64,000 nucleotides of DNA, from NCBI RefSeq assembly GCF_001758195.1, contig NZ_MASR01000002.1:124001-188000 (forward strand), read 5' to 3'. Shown piece after piece: positions 47,300 through 58,379 of the stretch. The first letter of the stretch is position 1, and each line of letters opens with the position of its first letter. A program made the position numbers and the translations under genes. The notes beneath the pieces were generated by a model. It was not told the origin of the DNA, searched no databases, and worked only from the letters and a program-made list of their open reading frames with translations. Origin of the DNA: Pseudohongiella acticola. GTDB lineage: Bacteria > Pseudomonadota > Gammaproteobacteria > Pseudomonadales > Pseudohongiellaceae.

Positions 47300-47961
47300 C
47301 AATGCGCTCCTTTCTCAGCAGTGTGCGGGGCCATGACAAATTCGTCTTTCTCAACCTGTTCGGCATACTTGTTGCGCAAAATCCAGATAAAGAAACCGAT
47401 AATGAAGAAGGCGCTCGGTGCCAGCAGCATCAGACCGTTAGGCTGATACCAGCCGCCATTGGCAACTGTTGGCAGAATAGTGATACCCAGCAGTGTGCCT
47501 GAACCAAACAGCTCGCGCAGCGTACCGACAACAATCAACACCACGCTGTAACCGAGGCCATTGCCAATACCGTCCAGGAAACTGGGGATCGGTGGATTCT
47601 TCATGGCAAAGGCTTCGGCCCGGCCCATGACAATACAGTTGGTGATGATCAGACCGACAAACACGCTGAGCTGCTTGCTTATCTCGTAGGCAAAGGCTTT
47701 CAGAACCTGGTCTACCAAAATTACCAGCGATGCAATAATCGTCATCTGGATGATGATACGAATACTGCTGGGCATGCGATTGCGCAGTGTGGAAATAAAC
47801 AGATTGGAGAAGGCCGTTACCGTGGTCAGTGCAATACACATCACCAGCGTTACCTGCAGGCTGGTGGTAACCGCAAGCGCCGAACAAACGCCAAGAATCT
47901 GCAGCGCAATCGGGTTGTCTGCAAAGATTGGTTTGATCAGAATGGTTTTATTCATCGACAT
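47299..47961 (-). CDS. nqrD: Na+-NQR subunit D
   Basis: This is a six-helix membrane subunit, homologous to NqrE in inverted topology. [20 protein letters not shown] and [21 protein letters not shown] carry the cysteines of the intramembrane iron centre. [26 protein letters not shown] is typical. Length is 220 residues. A start two codons downstream ([11 protein letters not shown]) is equally plausible. It is coupled to nqrE by overlap and lies 13 bases after nqrC. Confidence 0.97.
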   Translation of the reverse strand: MSMNKTILIKPIFADNPIALQILGVCSALAVTTSLQVTLVMCIALTTVTAFSNLFISTLRNRMPSSIRIIIQMTIIASLVILVDQVLKAFAYEISKQLSVFVGLIITNCIVMGRAEAFAMKNPPIPSFLDGIGNGLGYSVVLIVVGTLRELFGSGTLLGITILPTVANGGWYQPNGLMLLAPSAFFIIGFFIWILRNKYAEQVEKDEFVMAPHTAEKGAH

Positions 47962-47974
47962 TGTTTAATCCTCT

Positions 47975-48766
47975 TCAGCTCTGCACTTCATTACGCAGGA
48001 AAGGCGCGAAACCACGCTCCCCGAGCCAGAATTCAATCATGTTCTCGACACCGCGGCTGGTCAGAGTCGCGCCTGAAAGCGCGTCCACTTGATAATCGCC
48101 CTGACCACCACCTTTGACAACGCGGAACGCAATGTCGCGCTCATCATTGTAGATCTGCTTGCCCAACCACTGTTCCTGCCAGCGCGGGTTGCTGATCTCG
48201 CCGCCCAGACCGGGCGTTTCCTGATGATCGTAAAAACCGATACCCCGCACGGTGTTGCCGTCACTTTCAAGTGCCAGGTAACCGTACATGATGCCCCACA
48301 GGCCATAACCACTGACCGGAATAACAACGGTTTCGTACTCATCCTGATCATTCTGGATGACATACACGGTGGCATAATCAGCACGTCGGCGCACAGAGGC
48401 GACATCTTCCTGCCCGGTGAGCGCTTCGGACATGGCCGGGTCATTTTTGGCTGACTGCTGGTCGAAGGTCTGCGGATCCAGCCCCAGCGTCTGCATTTCT
48501 TCATCGGTCAGGTAGCGCCCTTCATCCAGATCTACCATGCGCGGCGTGAATTCTTCAAACATGCCCGCGACATCGGCATTGGTATGCACTTCCGGGTCAA
48601 ACAGGCCGGCAGCGATCAGGATGTTCTTGTTGCGATCCAGAATCTCATTGGCTGTCTGCATCGGCTTCAGGATCACCGCGGCACTGGAGATGACAATGGA
48701 GCACACCACGCACAGGCCAAAAGCCACTTTTAAGGTATTCCCGACGGAGTTCACATTAGACGACAT
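47975..48766 (-). CDS. nqrC: Na+-NQR subunit C
   Basis: This subunit has one N-terminal helix and a periplasmic domain with covalently bound FMN. The flavinylation site is the Thr of SGATLTS near the C terminus (sense codons around 48065), the ApbE recognition motif. Also seen are the helix [22 protein letters not shown] and [17 protein letters not shown] chose the ATG at 48766 ([16 protein letters not shown]), giving 263 residues. It overlaps nqrB by 11 bases. Confidence 0.97.
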   Translation of the reverse strand: MSSNVNSVGNTLKVAFGLCVVCSIVISSAAVILKPMQTANEILDRNKNILIAAGLFDPEVHTNADVAGMFEEFTPRMVDLDEGRYLTDEEMQTLGLDPQTFDQQSAKNDPAMSEALTGQEDVASVRRRADYATVYVIQNDQDEYETVVIPVSGYGLWGIMYGYLALESDGNTVRGIGFYDHQETPGLGGEISNPRWQEQWLGKQIYNDERDIAFRVVKGGGQGDYQVDALSGATLTSRGVENMIEFWLGERGFAPFLRNEVQS

Positions 48767-49973
48767 TGCGGGCAATCCTCCGTTTGATGTTGGCTTTCAC
48801 GACAAAATAGTCGATCAGCGGAGCTGACAGGTTGGCAAACAATATCGCGAGCATCATACCTTCTGGATACGCAGGGTTGAGCACACGGATCATCACGACC
48901 ATGAAACCGATCAATATGCCGAACACCCATTTGCCGGTGTTGGTCATTGATGCTGACACCGGGTCAGTCGCCATGAACACCATGCCGAAAGCAAAACCAC
49001 CCAACACCAGGTGCCAGTACCAGGGCGTGGCAAAGGCGGAGTTGGTGTCGGAGCCGATCAGGTTGAGCAGGGTCGAGAAAATCACCATGCCCAGGAACGT
49101 ACCCAGCATGATTCGCCAGGACGCGATGCGCGTGATCAGCAGTATTGCGGCACCGATCAGTATCGCCAGCGTGGACACCTCGCCTATGGAACCCTGCATA
49201 CGACCGATGAACGCATCCAGCCAGGTCAGTTGCTCACCGGTTGCCATCATCAGGGCCGGCAGGCCATCGGTAGCGATCTGGCTGAGCGCGGTGGCGCCGG
49301 AAAAACCATCCACTGCGGTCCACACCGAGTCACCGGAAATCTGTGGGGCATAAGCAAAAAACAGGAAAGCACGACCGGTGAGGGCCGGGTTGAGGAAGTT
49401 CTTGCCGGTGCCGCCAAACACTTCTTTGCCCACGATGATGCCAAAGGAGATACCCAGTGCTGCCTGCCACAACGGCAATGAGGCCGGTACAATCAGGGAG
49501 AACAGAATGGAGGTAACAAAAAAGCCTTCGTTGATTTCGTGGCCACGCTTGATAGCAAACAGCACTTCCCAGAAACCACCAACGATGAACACCACGGCGT
49601 AAATCGGAATATAGTGGACAGCGCCGTACCAGAAGTTGTCCCAGATGCTGGCGGGATCATTGCCTGCCAGCACACCCAGGATTGCCCCGCGCCAGCCATC
49701 GAGCCCTTCCAGGCCCATGTTGACGATTGCCATGTTGGCCTGATAGCCGACATTGTACATACCGTAGAACATGGCCGGGAACGCACACAGCCAGACCGTG
49801 ATCATGATACGTTTCAGATCGATACCATCGCGCACGTGCGAGCCGGCCACAGTGACTTTGCTCGGGCTGTAGAAAATGGTGTCCACCGCTTCATACAGTG
49901 GATACATATTTTCGTATTTGCCGCCTTTCTCAAAATGCGGCGCTAAATCATCGAGTATTTTACGCAGACCCAT
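48756..49973 (-). CDS. nqrB: Na+-NQR subunit B
   Basis: This is the large membrane subunit, with about ten helices, that carries covalent FMN and riboflavin and contributes to the sodium and quinone sites. The FMN threonine is Thr228 in [12 protein letters not shown]. Other signatures are [55 protein letters not shown] and [15 protein letters not shown]. Length is 405 residues. It follows nqrA by 14 bases. Confidence 0.98.
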   Translation of the reverse strand: MGLRKILDDLAPHFEKGGKYENMYPLYEAVDTIFYSPSKVTVAGSHVRDGIDLKRIMITVWLCAFPAMFYGMYNVGYQANMAIVNMGLEGLDGWRGAILGVLAGNDPASIWDNFWYGAVHYIPIYAVVFIVGGFWEVLFAIKRGHEINEGFFVTSILFSLIVPASLPLWQAALGISFGIIVGKEVFGGTGKNFLNPALTGRAFLFFAYAPQISGDSVWTAVDGFSGATALSQIATDGLPALMMATGEQLTWLDAFIGRMQGSIGEVSTLAILIGAAILLITRIASWRIMLGTFLGMVIFSTLLNLIGSDTNSAFATPWYWHLVLGGFAFGMVFMATDPVSASMTNTGKWVFGILIGFMVVMIRVLNPAYPEGMMLAILFANLSAPLIDYFVVKANIKRRIARNVV

Positions 49974-49987
49974 GTGTCAGATTTCCA

Positions 49988-51346
49988 TTAAGTCTCTTTT
50001 TCGATTCGCGTGAGATTGTCACGCAGAATCGGACCGTATTCATATTTGCCCGGGCACACATAGGTGCACAGACCCAGATCATCTTCGTCCAATTCCAGCG
50101 CACCCAGATTCATGGCGGTTTCGATATCGCCCACAATCAGGGAACGCAGTAACTGAGTCGGCAGAATATCGAGCGGCATGACTGTCTCGTAGGTGCCAAC
50201 TGGCACCATGGCGCGCTCGCTGCCATTGGTTGTGGTTGTCATGTCGAGCTTTTTGCCTTTGAACAGGCTGCTCAGGTAAATCCCCAGGTTGGAATGTCGG
50301 TTGGCGCCCGGAGACAGATAACCAAACAGAGGTCGCTCACGACCTTCGCGCAGCACCGTCACCTGCTGGTGATAACGCCCCAGGAAATCTTCCGGCGCAT
50401 TGGCTTTGCGGCCCGACAGAACGGAGCCGGTCACCAGGCGATTTTCACCCTCATTCAGCTCGCCGTCAGTCAGTTCGCTAAGGCTGGCTCCCAGTCGGGT
50501 ACGCAGTAAACGGGGCTGATTGACCTGAGGGCCGGCCAGAGCGATCAGCCGCTCTGTCCACAGCTGACCGGTAGCAAACAGCTTGCCGGTGGCGATGACA
50601 TCCTGAAAGCCAATGGTCCAGACCCACTTGTTGAGGCTGACCGGATCCAGGAAATGAATGTGGGTACCACTGAGCCCCGACGGATGCGGACCGGCAAAGG
50701 CCTCGATTACAACATTGTCAGCAAAAGCTTCGTTTTCAAGCCCGTCAAAGCTGCCCTCACGACGGCACAGGAATACTTTGCCCTCGGTCAGCCGCGCCAA
50801 CACGTTAACGCCACGCACAAAATCCTGGGAATACTCACGTGCGACCACTTCCGGGTCCAACGCCAGCGGGTTGCTGTCCATCAGGTTGATGAAGATTGAG
50901 GACGGTTTGCTTTCCGGATCCGGCACCTTGCTGAACGGGCGGGTACGCAGCGCCGTCCACAAGCCGGACTGAAGCATGTTCTCAACGACTTTTTCACGCG
51001 CCAGCGTTGCAATGTCGGCATCCGGATAGCTGGCAAAGCTGACAGCCTCGTTATCATTGTCATCCAGTTCAATCACCAGCGACAGGAAAACCCGGCGCTC
51101 GCCGCGATTGATGGACTTCACGACACCACTGCCCGGGGCGGTGTAAACAACACCCGGCGTTTTTTTGTCGGTGAAAACCGTTTGCCCCAGCTTGACCTTG
51201 TCGCCTTCCTTGACTTCCATGGTGGGCTTCATGCCCACGTAGTCATGCCCCAGGACTGCCACTGTGCGGACCGGTCTGGCGTCATGGATCGCCTGTTCCG
51301 GAGCGCCATTGATAGGTAAGTCCAACCCGCGCTTAATTCTGATCAT
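49988..51346 (-). CDS. nqrA: Na+-NQR subunit A
   Basis: This is the peripheral subunit, without cofactors, that contributes to quinone binding. [18 protein letters not shown] is the family start, with [22 protein letters not shown] (a lipoyl/RnfC-like fold), [18 protein letters not shown] and the C-terminal [33 protein letters not shown]. Length is 452 residues. It is first in the operon, whose promoter candidate lies about 170 bases upstream, giving a long structured leader. Confidence 0.97.
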   Translation of the reverse strand: MIRIKRGLDLPINGAPEQAIHDARPVRTVAVLGHDYVGMKPTMEVKEGDKVKLGQTVFTDKKTPGVVYTAPGSGVVKSINRGERRVFLSLVIELDDNDNEAVSFASYPDADIATLAREKVVENMLQSGLWTALRTRPFSKVPDPESKPSSIFINLMDSNPLALDPEVVAREYSQDFVRGVNVLARLTEGKVFLCRREGSFDGLENEAFADNVVIEAFAGPHPSGLSGTHIHFLDPVSLNKWVWTIGFQDVIATGKLFATGQLWTERLIALAGPQVNQPRLLRTRLGASLSELTDGELNEGENRLVTGSVLSGRKANAPEDFLGRYHQQVTVLREGRERPLFGYLSPGANRHSNLGIYLSSLFKGKKLDMTTTTNGSERAMVPVGTYETVMPLDILPTQLLRSLIVGDIETAMNLGALELDEDDLGLCTYVCPGKYEYGPILRDNLTRIEKET

Positions 51347-51390
51347 TCATCAGGCCTAGTCATAATTTTCAGGATTAACAGTTGTTTGTC

Positions 51391-51501
51391 ATGCACGTGC
51401 ATCGCAGCGTTTGCTCGCCGCTGGCATTAAGAGATAACACTACCGACAAAGAATGATTGGCGATGGCCGCCAATAATCGGCACAGGTGTCGGCGGGTGCC
51501 G
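51391..51501 (-). promoter_or_regulatory. Structured nqr leader with three perfect inverted repeats
   Basis: Within the untranslated leader of nqrA lie a 12-bp palindrome ATGCACGTGCAT (51391-51402), a 7-bp hairpin ATTGGCG/CGCCAAT with a 5-base loop (51456-51474) and a 6-bp CGGCAC/GTGCCG pair (51478-51501). All are perfect. They could be protein operators or RNA structures. Confidence 0.5.
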
Positions 51502-51515
51502 TGAAAACGCGCACA

Positions 51516-51544
51516 ATTATAGTGCCAAGCCCGCTGATTTACCA
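51516..51544 (-). promoter_or_regulatory. Candidate nqr operon promoter
   Basis: On the minus strand TATAAT (51516-51521) is preceded at exactly 17 bp by TGGTAA (51539-51544), a weak -35. Transcription would begin near 51509, leaving a leader of about 160 bases before the nqrA ATG. Confidence 0.5.
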
Positions 51545-51566
51545 GAATTTTTTATTATTTCCAACG

Positions 51567-51596
51567 AAAATCGGCACCCGGCTAACCGGGCACCGA
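51567..51596 (-). terminator. Intrinsic terminator of the GAPDH gene
   Basis: On the minus strand TCGGTGCCCGG pairs with CCGGGTGCCGA: 11 pairs, two of them G-U in RNA, with a 4-base loop. TTTT follows. It lies ten bases after the stop codon and between the GAPDH gene and the nqr promoter. Confidence 0.85.
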
Positions 51597-51606
51597 CATC
51601 CCGCGT

Positions 51607-53067
51607 TTATGCTTCGCGCGGATAAACCCGATAGCTGACGCCGGCCATTTTGTAGACCATGCGCACTACCTGGTTGCAGTAACCAAACTCATTGTCATAC
51701 CACAGATACAGTACGCAACGGTTGCCATCAACAATGGTCGCGGTGGAGTCGACGATAGCCGCTTCGCGCGAGCCGACAAAATCGCTGGAGACCGCATCCG
51801 GGTCCTGCGTGTAGCTGATCTGATCCTGCAATGGCGAGTGCAGTGCCAGTACGCGCAAAAACTCGTTGATTTCGACCTTGCTGGTCTCCGAACCCAGGTT
51901 CAGCATCAGGATAGCCATTGACACATTGGGGATGGGGACGCGCACAGCATTGCCGGTGAGTTTCCCGGCCAGCTCGGGCACTGCCTTTACCACGGCCTTG
52001 GCGGCCCCGGTTTCCGTCAGCACCATGTTCAGCGCGGCACTGCGGCCACGGCGATTACCGGTATGGTAATTGTCAATCAGGTTCTGGTCATTGGTGTAGG
52101 CATGTACGGTTTCCACGTGGCCACTGACCACACCAAACTTGTCGTTGAGTACTTTCAGCACTGGCGCGATGGCATTGGTTGTACAGGAGGCCGCCGTGAT
52201 GATGGTGTCATCCGGGCTGATCTGGTCATGGTTGATACCATATACAATGTTTTTCAGGTTGCCTTTGCCCGGCGCCGTCAGCATGACCTTGGCCGCCCCT
52301 TTGGACTTCAGGTGCAAAGACAGGCCGGCTTCATCGCGCCACTTGCCGGTATTGTCGATCACCAGTGCATCGTTGATACCATACTGCGTATAGTCGATAT
52401 CGTCAGGACCATTGGCATAAATGATATGAATGACGTTACCGTTGGCTATCAGACAATTGTTTTCTTCATCGATACGCACCGTGCCCTGGAAAGCGCCATG
52501 CACAGAGTCTGTGGTAAACAGGCTGGCACGCTTGATCAGGTCACCTTCCTGGCCAGGTCGGACGACAACGGCACGCAGACGCATCACTTCGCCAGTACTG
52601 GTGCGCTCGATCAACAGACGGGCAATCAGACGGCCAATGCGGCCAAACCCGTAGAGCACGATATCCTGAGATTTTTCGCTGGGCGGTGTTTTGACACCCA
52701 CGAGGCTCTTTAACTCGTCGGCAACATAGGAATCGACATCCGGTGCATTGCCTTTTTCCTGCAATTCCATGTACTTGACGGTAAGCTTGCCCAGGTCAAT
52801 CTGGCAGTGCCACAGGTCCAGTTTGGCAAAGGCCATCAACACCGGGTGACTCTCGAACTCGGACATTTCGTTGCGACCGACCTGACGCACAAAACGATGG
52901 GATTTCATGATGCTGGTAACAGATTTGTTATGCAGGGCGCGGCCGTAAATGAATACGCCAACATTGCGCTCACTGTAAAGTCGGCCCACAACAGGAATCA
53001 TTTCCTGAGCGAGTGCCTCGCGTTGCTTCCAATCACTGAAATAGTCGTCCGGGCTGGGTCTTGTCAC
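51607..53067 (-). CDS. gap: Glyceraldehyde-3-phosphate dehydrogenase, long form
   Basis: At 486 residues this is the extended GAPDH type. An N-terminal region of about 125 residues without a known fold (DYFSDWKQREALAQEMIPVVGRLY) precedes the standard GAPDH domains. The NAD-binding GFGRIGRLIARLL, catalytic Cys at about 295 in AASCTTNAIAPVL, and YLWYDNEFGYCNQVVRM are intact. The same type lies next to mfd in Pseudomonas, by memory. Whether it serves glycolysis or gluconeogenesis is not decided by sequence. It is divergent from mfd and has its own terminator. Confidence 0.94.
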   Translation of the reverse strand: MTRPSPDDYFSDWKQREALAQEMIPVVGRLYSERNVGVFIYGRALHNKSVTSIMKSHRFVRQVGRNEMSEFESHPVLMAFAKLDLWHCQIDLGKLTVKYMELQEKGNAPDVDSYVADELKSLVGVKTPPSEKSQDIVLYGFGRIGRLIARLLIERTSTGEVMRLRAVVVRPGQEGDLIKRASLFTTDSVHGAFQGTVRIDEENNCLIANGNVIHIIYANGPDDIDYTQYGINDALVIDNTGKWRDEAGLSLHLKSKGAAKVMLTAPGKGNLKNIVYGINHDQISPDDTIITAASCTTNAIAPVLKVLNDKFGVVSGHVETVHAYTNDQNLIDNYHTGNRRGRSAALNMVLTETGAAKAVVKAVPELAGKLTGNAVRVPIPNVSMAILMLNLGSETSKVEINEFLRVLALHSPLQDQISYTQDPDAVSSDFVGSREAAIVDSTATIVDGNRCVLYLWYDNEFGYCNQVVRMVYKMAGVSYRVYPREA

Positions 53068-53302
53068 GTGGGGTACCTGTCTGCTCGTCGAGTGAATTAA
53101 ACTGGGTTCTGAAGACGGCGCATATTATCTTGTTATTGAGGCGTCGGTGCAACTTTATCGGCCGCACAGCAGGCGATTAAAGTCGGTGGCCGCGGATGCC
53201 ATGCAGACCGGTGCGGACCCCGTCCGGGCAATACAGGCCGGTTGGGATTGACTCTCGATTGTGCCAGAATACGCGCCCATTGCCATCAACAAGCCCGACA
53301 TC

Positions 53303-56300
53303 ATGCCTGCATTCAACCTATTACGCCCCGAGTTGCCCGCTGCCAGGCATTCTGCGCAATGGCCGGTGCTGCCCGACAGCCAGCTCAGTCTGGCGCTGGT
53401 GCAGGCCGCTCAACAGGCGCCCGGCCCGCTTCTGGTCATCACCAACAGCAGTGAGGAAGCCGAGCAGCTGCGCCGTGAGCTACAGTTTTTTAGCGCCGGC
53501 GCCAGCGGTGACAAAACAGCCGGCGGCGAGCACAACGCGCTGCCGGTTTACACGTTTCCGGACTGGGAAACGCTGCCCTACGATACCTTTTCACCGCATC
53601 AGGACATTGTCTCCGAGCGCCTGAATGCGTTGTATCACCTGCCAGACATGCGCCGCGGCATATTGATTGTACCGGTCAACAGCGCCATGCACCGCCTGCC
53701 GCCTCCCGCCTATGTGCAGGGCAACAGTCTACAGCTGAGCACCGGTGAAACGCTGGATACCGATACCCTGCGCCAGCGTCTGGTCAACGCCGGCTATCAA
53801 TACGTCGACTCGGTGTATGAACACGGTGAATTCACTGTGCGCGGCGCCATCATGGACATCTTCCCGATGGGCAGTAAGCTGCCCTACCGAATTGATCTGT
53901 TTGACGACGAGATCGAATCGTTGCGCATTTTTGACCCGGAAACCCAGTTATCGCTGGAGAAAGTGACCGATATCCGCCTGCTGCCCGGCAAGGAATACCC
54001 GCTTGACGAAAACGGCCGCCGGGGCTTCCGCGCACGCTTTCGTGAGTTATTTGATGTTGATACCCGGCAATGTACCCTGTATCAGGATATCAGCGAGGGC
54101 ATTCAGAGTGCCGGTGTCGAGTACTATCTGCCACTGTTCTTTGACGACCTCAGCCATCTGTTCGAATACCTGCCAGCCGATACGCTGATTGTGCGCAGCC
54201 GGCAGATGGAGCCGCCGGCACTTCGCTTCTGGCATGATATCGAGTCGCGTTACGAAGATCGTCGCCATGATCGCCAGCGCCCGATTCTGGCGCCCGCAAC
54301 GTTGTTCCTGTCACCCGAGGATGTCTTTCGACATATCAGGAATTTCAGCAGCATTTCCCTGCAAAGCGGCGACGAAACAGTCGGCACTGGCAGTGACTTT
54401 CCCAGTCTGGCCGCCGACAACACACGCGCAGAACCGTTGCAGGCCCTGAAAACTTTCCTGATGCAACATGATGGCTTTCGTGTGCTGTTTTGCGCCGAAA
54501 GCGCCGGGCGCCGCGAAGTGCTGACCGAGCTGCTGCGCAGTGCCGGACTCAGCCCGGTGCCGGTTGCCAGTTGGCAGGCGTTTGTAGCCGGCTCACAAAG
54601 CATTGGCATTTGCATCGCATCGCTGGACAAAGGCCTGCTATTGCCCTCAGAAAAGCTGATGATGATTACCGAGACCCAGCTGCTGGGCCGGAAAATTGCG
54701 CAGCGTCGACGGCGTCGCCGCGCCCAGGACAACACTGACTTTATTATCAAAAGCCTGACCGAGCTGCACCTGGGCGCAGCGGTAGTGCATATTGATCATG
54801 GTGTCGGACGTTATTGCGGGCTGCAGACACTGACCATCGAGGATGAAACTGCCGAGTTCCTGACCCTGGAATATGCCAACCAGGCCAAACTGTATGTGCC
54901 GGTCGCCTCCCTGCACCTGATCAGTCGCTATGGCGGCGCTGATCCCGAGCTGGCCCCGCTCGACAATCTGGGCAGCGATCAGTGGCAGAAGAACAAGCGC
55001 AAGGCTGCCGAGAAAATCCGCGATGCGGCGGTGGAGTTGCTGGATATTTATGCCAAACGCGAATCCCGCGGTGGTTTCCCGTTCCGCTGTGACGACATCG
55101 ACTACGACAAATTTGCCGCCAGTTTTCCGTTTGAAGAAACCCCGGATCAGCTTGACGCCATCAATGGCGTGATCGCCGATATGCAGTCCGCCCGCAGCAT
55201 GGACAGACTGGTGTGTGGCGACGTCGGCTTTGGCAAAACCGAAGTGGCGATGCGGGCAGCCTTCATTGCCGTACAGAACCACAAACAGGTGGTGATGCTG
55301 GTGCCGACCACCCTGCTTGCGCAACAGCACCATGACAGTTTCCGTGACCGCTTTGCTGACTGGCCAGTCAATATTGATCTGATCTCGCGGTTCCGTTCCG
55401 GCAAGGAGCAGGATGCCACGCTGGAAAAGATTCGCACTGGCAAGGTCGACATTGTTATCGGTACTCACAAGCTGTTACAGAATTCAATCAAGTACAAAGA
55501 CCTGGGTCTGCTGATCATTGATGAGGAACATCGGTTTGGCGTGCAGCAGAAAGAGCGCATCAAGGCATTGCGTGCGGAGGTCGATATCCTGACACTGACA
55601 GCAACACCAATTCCGCGCACACTGAACATGGCCATGTCCGGCGTGCGCGACCTGTCCCTTATTGTGACGCCACCGGCCAAACGCCTGTCGGTTAAAACCT
55701 TCATTCGCGAACAGCAGGACAGCCTGGTCAAAGAGGCCATCCTGCGCGAACTGTTGCGCGGCGGCCAACTGTTCTATCTGCACAACGAAGTCAAAACCAT
55801 TGAGCGAACTGCCGAACATCTGCGCGAACTGGTGCCTGAGGCACGGGTTTGTGTAGCTCACGGGCAGCTACCGGAACGTGAACTGGAAGTCATCATGGCC
55901 GACTTCTATCACAAGCGTTACAACATTCTGGTGTGTTCAACCATTATCGAGACCGGCATCGATGTTCCCAGCGCCAATACCATCATCATCGACCGGGCTG
56001 ACAAACTGGGTCTGGCGCAACTGCACCAGCTTCGCGGACGCGTTGGCCGTTCTCACCACCAGGCTTATGCCTACCTGCTGACACCGCCGCAAAAATCGAT
56101 GTCCGCGGACGCCAACAAACGTCTTGATGCCATCACCGCAGCCAGCACCTTGGGCGCCGGTTTCACGCTGGCCAGCCACGATCTGGAGATTCGCGGTGCC
56201 GGCGAAATTCTGGGCGAGGAACAGACCGGTCACATGCAGAAGATCGGTTTTACGTTGTACACGGAAATGCTGGAAGAAGCCGTCAAGGCCATTCGGGAAG

Positions 56301-56782
56301 GTCGTACGCCCAATATCGATCTGGTGCTGCAAAGCGGCAGCGAAATCAACCTGCGGGTACCGGCACTGATACCGGAAGACTACCTGCCCGATATCCACAC
56401 CCGCCTGATCATGTACAAACGCATTGCCGGTGCCCGCGACGATGAAGAACTGCGTGATCTGCAGATTGAAATGATTGACCGTTTTGGCCTGCTACCCGAT
56501 TCCGCCCGCATCCTGTTTTCAGTGACTGAGCTGAAATTGCGTGCTGAGGCCATGGGCATCAACAAGATTGACGCCAGCGCTCAGACCGGACGCATTGTGT
56601 TCCGACAGCACACCCGTGTAGACCCATTGTCCATCGTGCAACTGGTGCAGAAACATTCGCGCCTGTACAAGCTCACCGGCCCTACCCAGCTGGGGTTCAC
56701 ACACGGGCAGGAGCAGGCCGTGGCCCGCATCGAATTCATCAACAAGACGCTTGATCAGCTTCGGCTTACGGCTCAGCAGTAG
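53303..56782 (+). CDS. mfd: Transcription-repair coupling factor
   Basis: Mfd removes stalled RNA polymerase and recruits UvrA. The order of domains is the UvrB-like N-terminal region (FPDWETLPYDTFSPHQDIVSERL), the RNA polymerase interaction domain around YCGLQTLTIEDETAEFLTLEYA, and the RecG-like helicase. The helicase has Walker A CGDVGFGKTEVAMRA (about 637-651), DEEHRFGVQQKERIK and LTATPIPRTLNMAM, with motif VI QLHQLRGRVGRSHHQAYAYL. The C-terminal TRCF domain begins near QIEMIDRFGLLPD. I chose the ATG at 53303, which gives 1159 residues (E. coli 1148), over an upstream GTG. Its 3' end overlaps the convergent symporter gene by 17 bases. Confidence 0.97.
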   Translation: MPAFNLLRPELPAARHSAQWPVLPDSQLSLALVQAAQQAPGPLLVITNSSEEAEQLRRELQFFSAGASGDKTAGGEHNALPVYTFPDWETLPYDTFSPHQDIVSERLNALYHLPDMRRGILIVPVNSAMHRLPPPAYVQGNSLQLSTGETLDTDTLRQRLVNAGYQYVDSVYEHGEFTVRGAIMDIFPMGSKLPYRIDLFDDEIESLRIFDPETQLSLEKVTDIRLLPGKEYPLDENGRRGFRARFRELFDVDTRQCTLYQDISEGIQSAGVEYYLPLFFDDLSHLFEYLPADTLIVRSRQMEPPALRFWHDIESRYEDRRHDRQRPILAPATLFLSPEDVFRHIRNFSSISLQSGDETVGTGSDFPSLAADNTRAEPLQALKTFLMQHDGFRVLFCAESAGRREVLTELLRSAGLSPVPVASWQAFVAGSQSIGICIASLDKGLLLPSEKLMMITETQLLGRKIAQRRRRRRAQDNTDFIIKSLTELHLGAAVVHIDHGVGRYCGLQTLTIEDETAEFLTLEYANQAKLYVPVASLHLISRYGGADPELAPLDNLGSDQWQKNKRKAAEKIRDAAVELLDIYAKRESRGGFPFRCDDIDYDKFAASFPFEETPDQLDAINGVIADMQSARSMDRLVCGDVGFGKTEVAMRAAFIAVQNHKQVVMLVPTTLLAQQHHDSFRDRFADWPVNIDLISRFRSGKEQDATLEKIRTGKVDIVIGTHKLLQNSIKYKDLGLLIIDEEHRFGVQQKERIKALRAEVDILTLTATPIPRTLNMAMSGVRDLSLIVTPPAKRLSVKTFIREQQDSLVKEAILRELLRGGQLFYLHNEVKTIERTAEHLRELVPEARVCVAHGQLPERELEVIMADFYHKRYNILVCSTIIETGIDVPSANTIIIDRADKLGLAQLHQLRGRVGRSHHQAYAYLLTPPQKSMSADANKRLDAITAASTLGAGFTLASHDLEIRGAGEILGEEQTGHMQKIGFTLYTEMLEEAVKAIREGRTPNIDLVLQSGSEINLRVPALIPEDYLPDIHTRLIMYKRIAGARDDEELRDLQIEMIDRFGLLPDSARILFSVTELKLRAEAMGINKIDASAQTGRIVFRQHTRVDPLSIVQLVQKHSRLYKLTGPTQLGFTHGQEQAVARIEFINKTLDQLRLTAQQ

Positions 56783-58178
56783 ATTTTGGGGCCACCGCTG
56801 CCGGATCATCCGGCCCGCGTCGGAGACGATCAAAATAATCCCGCGCCGCGGCGGTAACCTTGCCTGCTAACAGAAAGGTGACCGTCATCGTGGGCACTGC
56901 CATCAACGCATAACCCGAATCGATAATGGCAAACACTGCCTCCAGCGGGATGATGGCGCCGACCAGTACCAACAGCGTGTAATAATACTTGTAACTGTCC
57001 TGTCGGTGGGCCCCTATCAGGAAACCAAGACACTTGGCGCCATAGTACCAGAAGGTAAACATGGTGCTGGACGCAAAGATCAGGACCACAAAGGCAATCA
57101 AGTAGGCGCCGACATTGCCCGGCAACACCTGGGAAAAGGCCATGGCTGTCATGGTGACACCGTCCACCAGACCGTCCTGCCAGACGCCGGTCACCAGAAT
57201 CACCAGCGCCGTGCAGGTACAGACGATCAGGGTATCAATCACCGGCCCCATCATCGCCACCAGCCCCTCTCGCACCGGCTCTTCGGTCTTGGCGGCACCG
57301 TGCGCCATAACCTCGGTGCCGATGCCGGCTTCATTGGAGAATGCACCGCGCATCACACCAATGGTCATTACCCCGACCAGACCACCGCCCACGGCCTGAG
57401 GCGAGAACGCCTCACGTACGATCAACCATAAATAGCCCGGCAATTCCGTCACGTGAACGGCCAGTACCAGCAGCGTCATGATCATGTACAGCGCCACCAT
57501 TGACGGCACCAGGCGCACGGCAACATAGCCTACACGTTTGACGCCACCAAAGATGACTGAGGCAACCAGCGCGGCCGCAAACAGCCCAAACAACAGATTG
57601 AACAGGAAGGGTTCGTTGCCGTTGGCCAGGCCAGCCGGCACAAACACCACTTCCCGCATGACCTGGGTCAGCTGATTGATCTGTACAATCGGTAAGGTAC
57701 CGACCAGTGCCGCTGCCGCAAACAGCGTCGCCAACCAGTGCCAGCGCTTGCTCAGGCCTTCACGGATAATATACATGGGGCCGCCCTGCACATCACCGCG
57801 ACTGTCCTTGCCACGGTACATAACCGCCAGCGTGCAGGTGAAGAATTTGGTGGCGACGCCGACCACGGCTGTTACCCACATCCAGAACACGGCACCGGGG
57901 CCACCCAGACCAATGGCCAGTGCCACGCCGGCAATATTGCCCATGCCCAAGGTCCCGGACAGCGCAGCCGACAAGGCCTGTATATGACTCAGATCGCCTG
58001 GGTCGTCCTTGTTGTCATAACGTCCGCTGAGAATGGCAATGGCATGAGGAAAATAGCGGTAAGGTTGCAAACGGCTGATGACCGCAAAATAGACACCACC
58101 ACCCACCAGCAGAATAATCAGGGGGATGCCCCACAAGAATCCAGCCAGTGCCTGCAGGCCATGTGTTATTGCATCCAT
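56766..58178 (-). CDS. Alanine/glycine:cation symporter family protein (AGCS)
   Basis: This is a 470-residue inner membrane transporter with about 10-11 helices, of the amino acid carrier family that takes up alanine or glycine with Na+ or H+. Family signatures are LSGTLGMGNIAGVALAIGLGGPGAVFWMW, RGDVQGGPMYII, RGAFSNEAGIGTEVMAHGAAKTEEPVREGLVAM and ITGVWQ-like VTGVWQDGL. The substrate cannot be fixed from sequence. A Na+-coupled carrier would fit with the nearby Na+-pumping NQR, but this is only inference. It is a single gene, convergent with mfd. Confidence 0.92.
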   Translation of the reverse strand: MDAITHGLQALAGFLWGIPLIILLVGGGVYFAVISRLQPYRYFPHAIAILSGRYDNKDDPGDLSHIQALSAALSGTLGMGNIAGVALAIGLGGPGAVFWMWVTAVVGVATKFFTCTLAVMYRGKDSRGDVQGGPMYIIREGLSKRWHWLATLFAAAALVGTLPIVQINQLTQVMREVVFVPAGLANGNEPFLFNLLFGLFAAALVASVIFGGVKRVGYVAVRLVPSMVALYMIMTLLVLAVHVTELPGYLWLIVREAFSPQAVGGGLVGVMTIGVMRGAFSNEAGIGTEVMAHGAAKTEEPVREGLVAMMGPVIDTLIVCTCTALVILVTGVWQDGLVDGVTMTAMAFSQVLPGNVGAYLIAFVVLIFASSTMFTFWYYGAKCLGFLIGAHRQDSYKYYYTLLVLVGAIIPLEAVFAIIDSGYALMAVPTMTVTFLLAGKVTAAARDYFDRLRRGPDDPAAVAPKSTAEP

Positions 58179-58379
58179 CAGCTCTTCACCTTTGTTTTGA
58201 TAGACATTATTGTTAACTTATTCAGTTGCCTCAGTTAAGAGTACCAGACTCTTACACAGAGTGAAAAACTGCCCGGATCTATTACCCAATGAACATTGAC
58301 TCATCTCAGGCTCTGCGCAAGAATACAGGGCGAGTGCCTGCAGCGCATTGCATCGTCATACTCTGTTGACGCCCTATAG

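Noticed and set aside
58236-58252. Terminator at AAGAGT/ACTCTT between the symporter and the REC-EAL gene
   Set aside because: The 6-bp stem lies upstream of both divergent genes and has no T-run; it could only be an operator at best.
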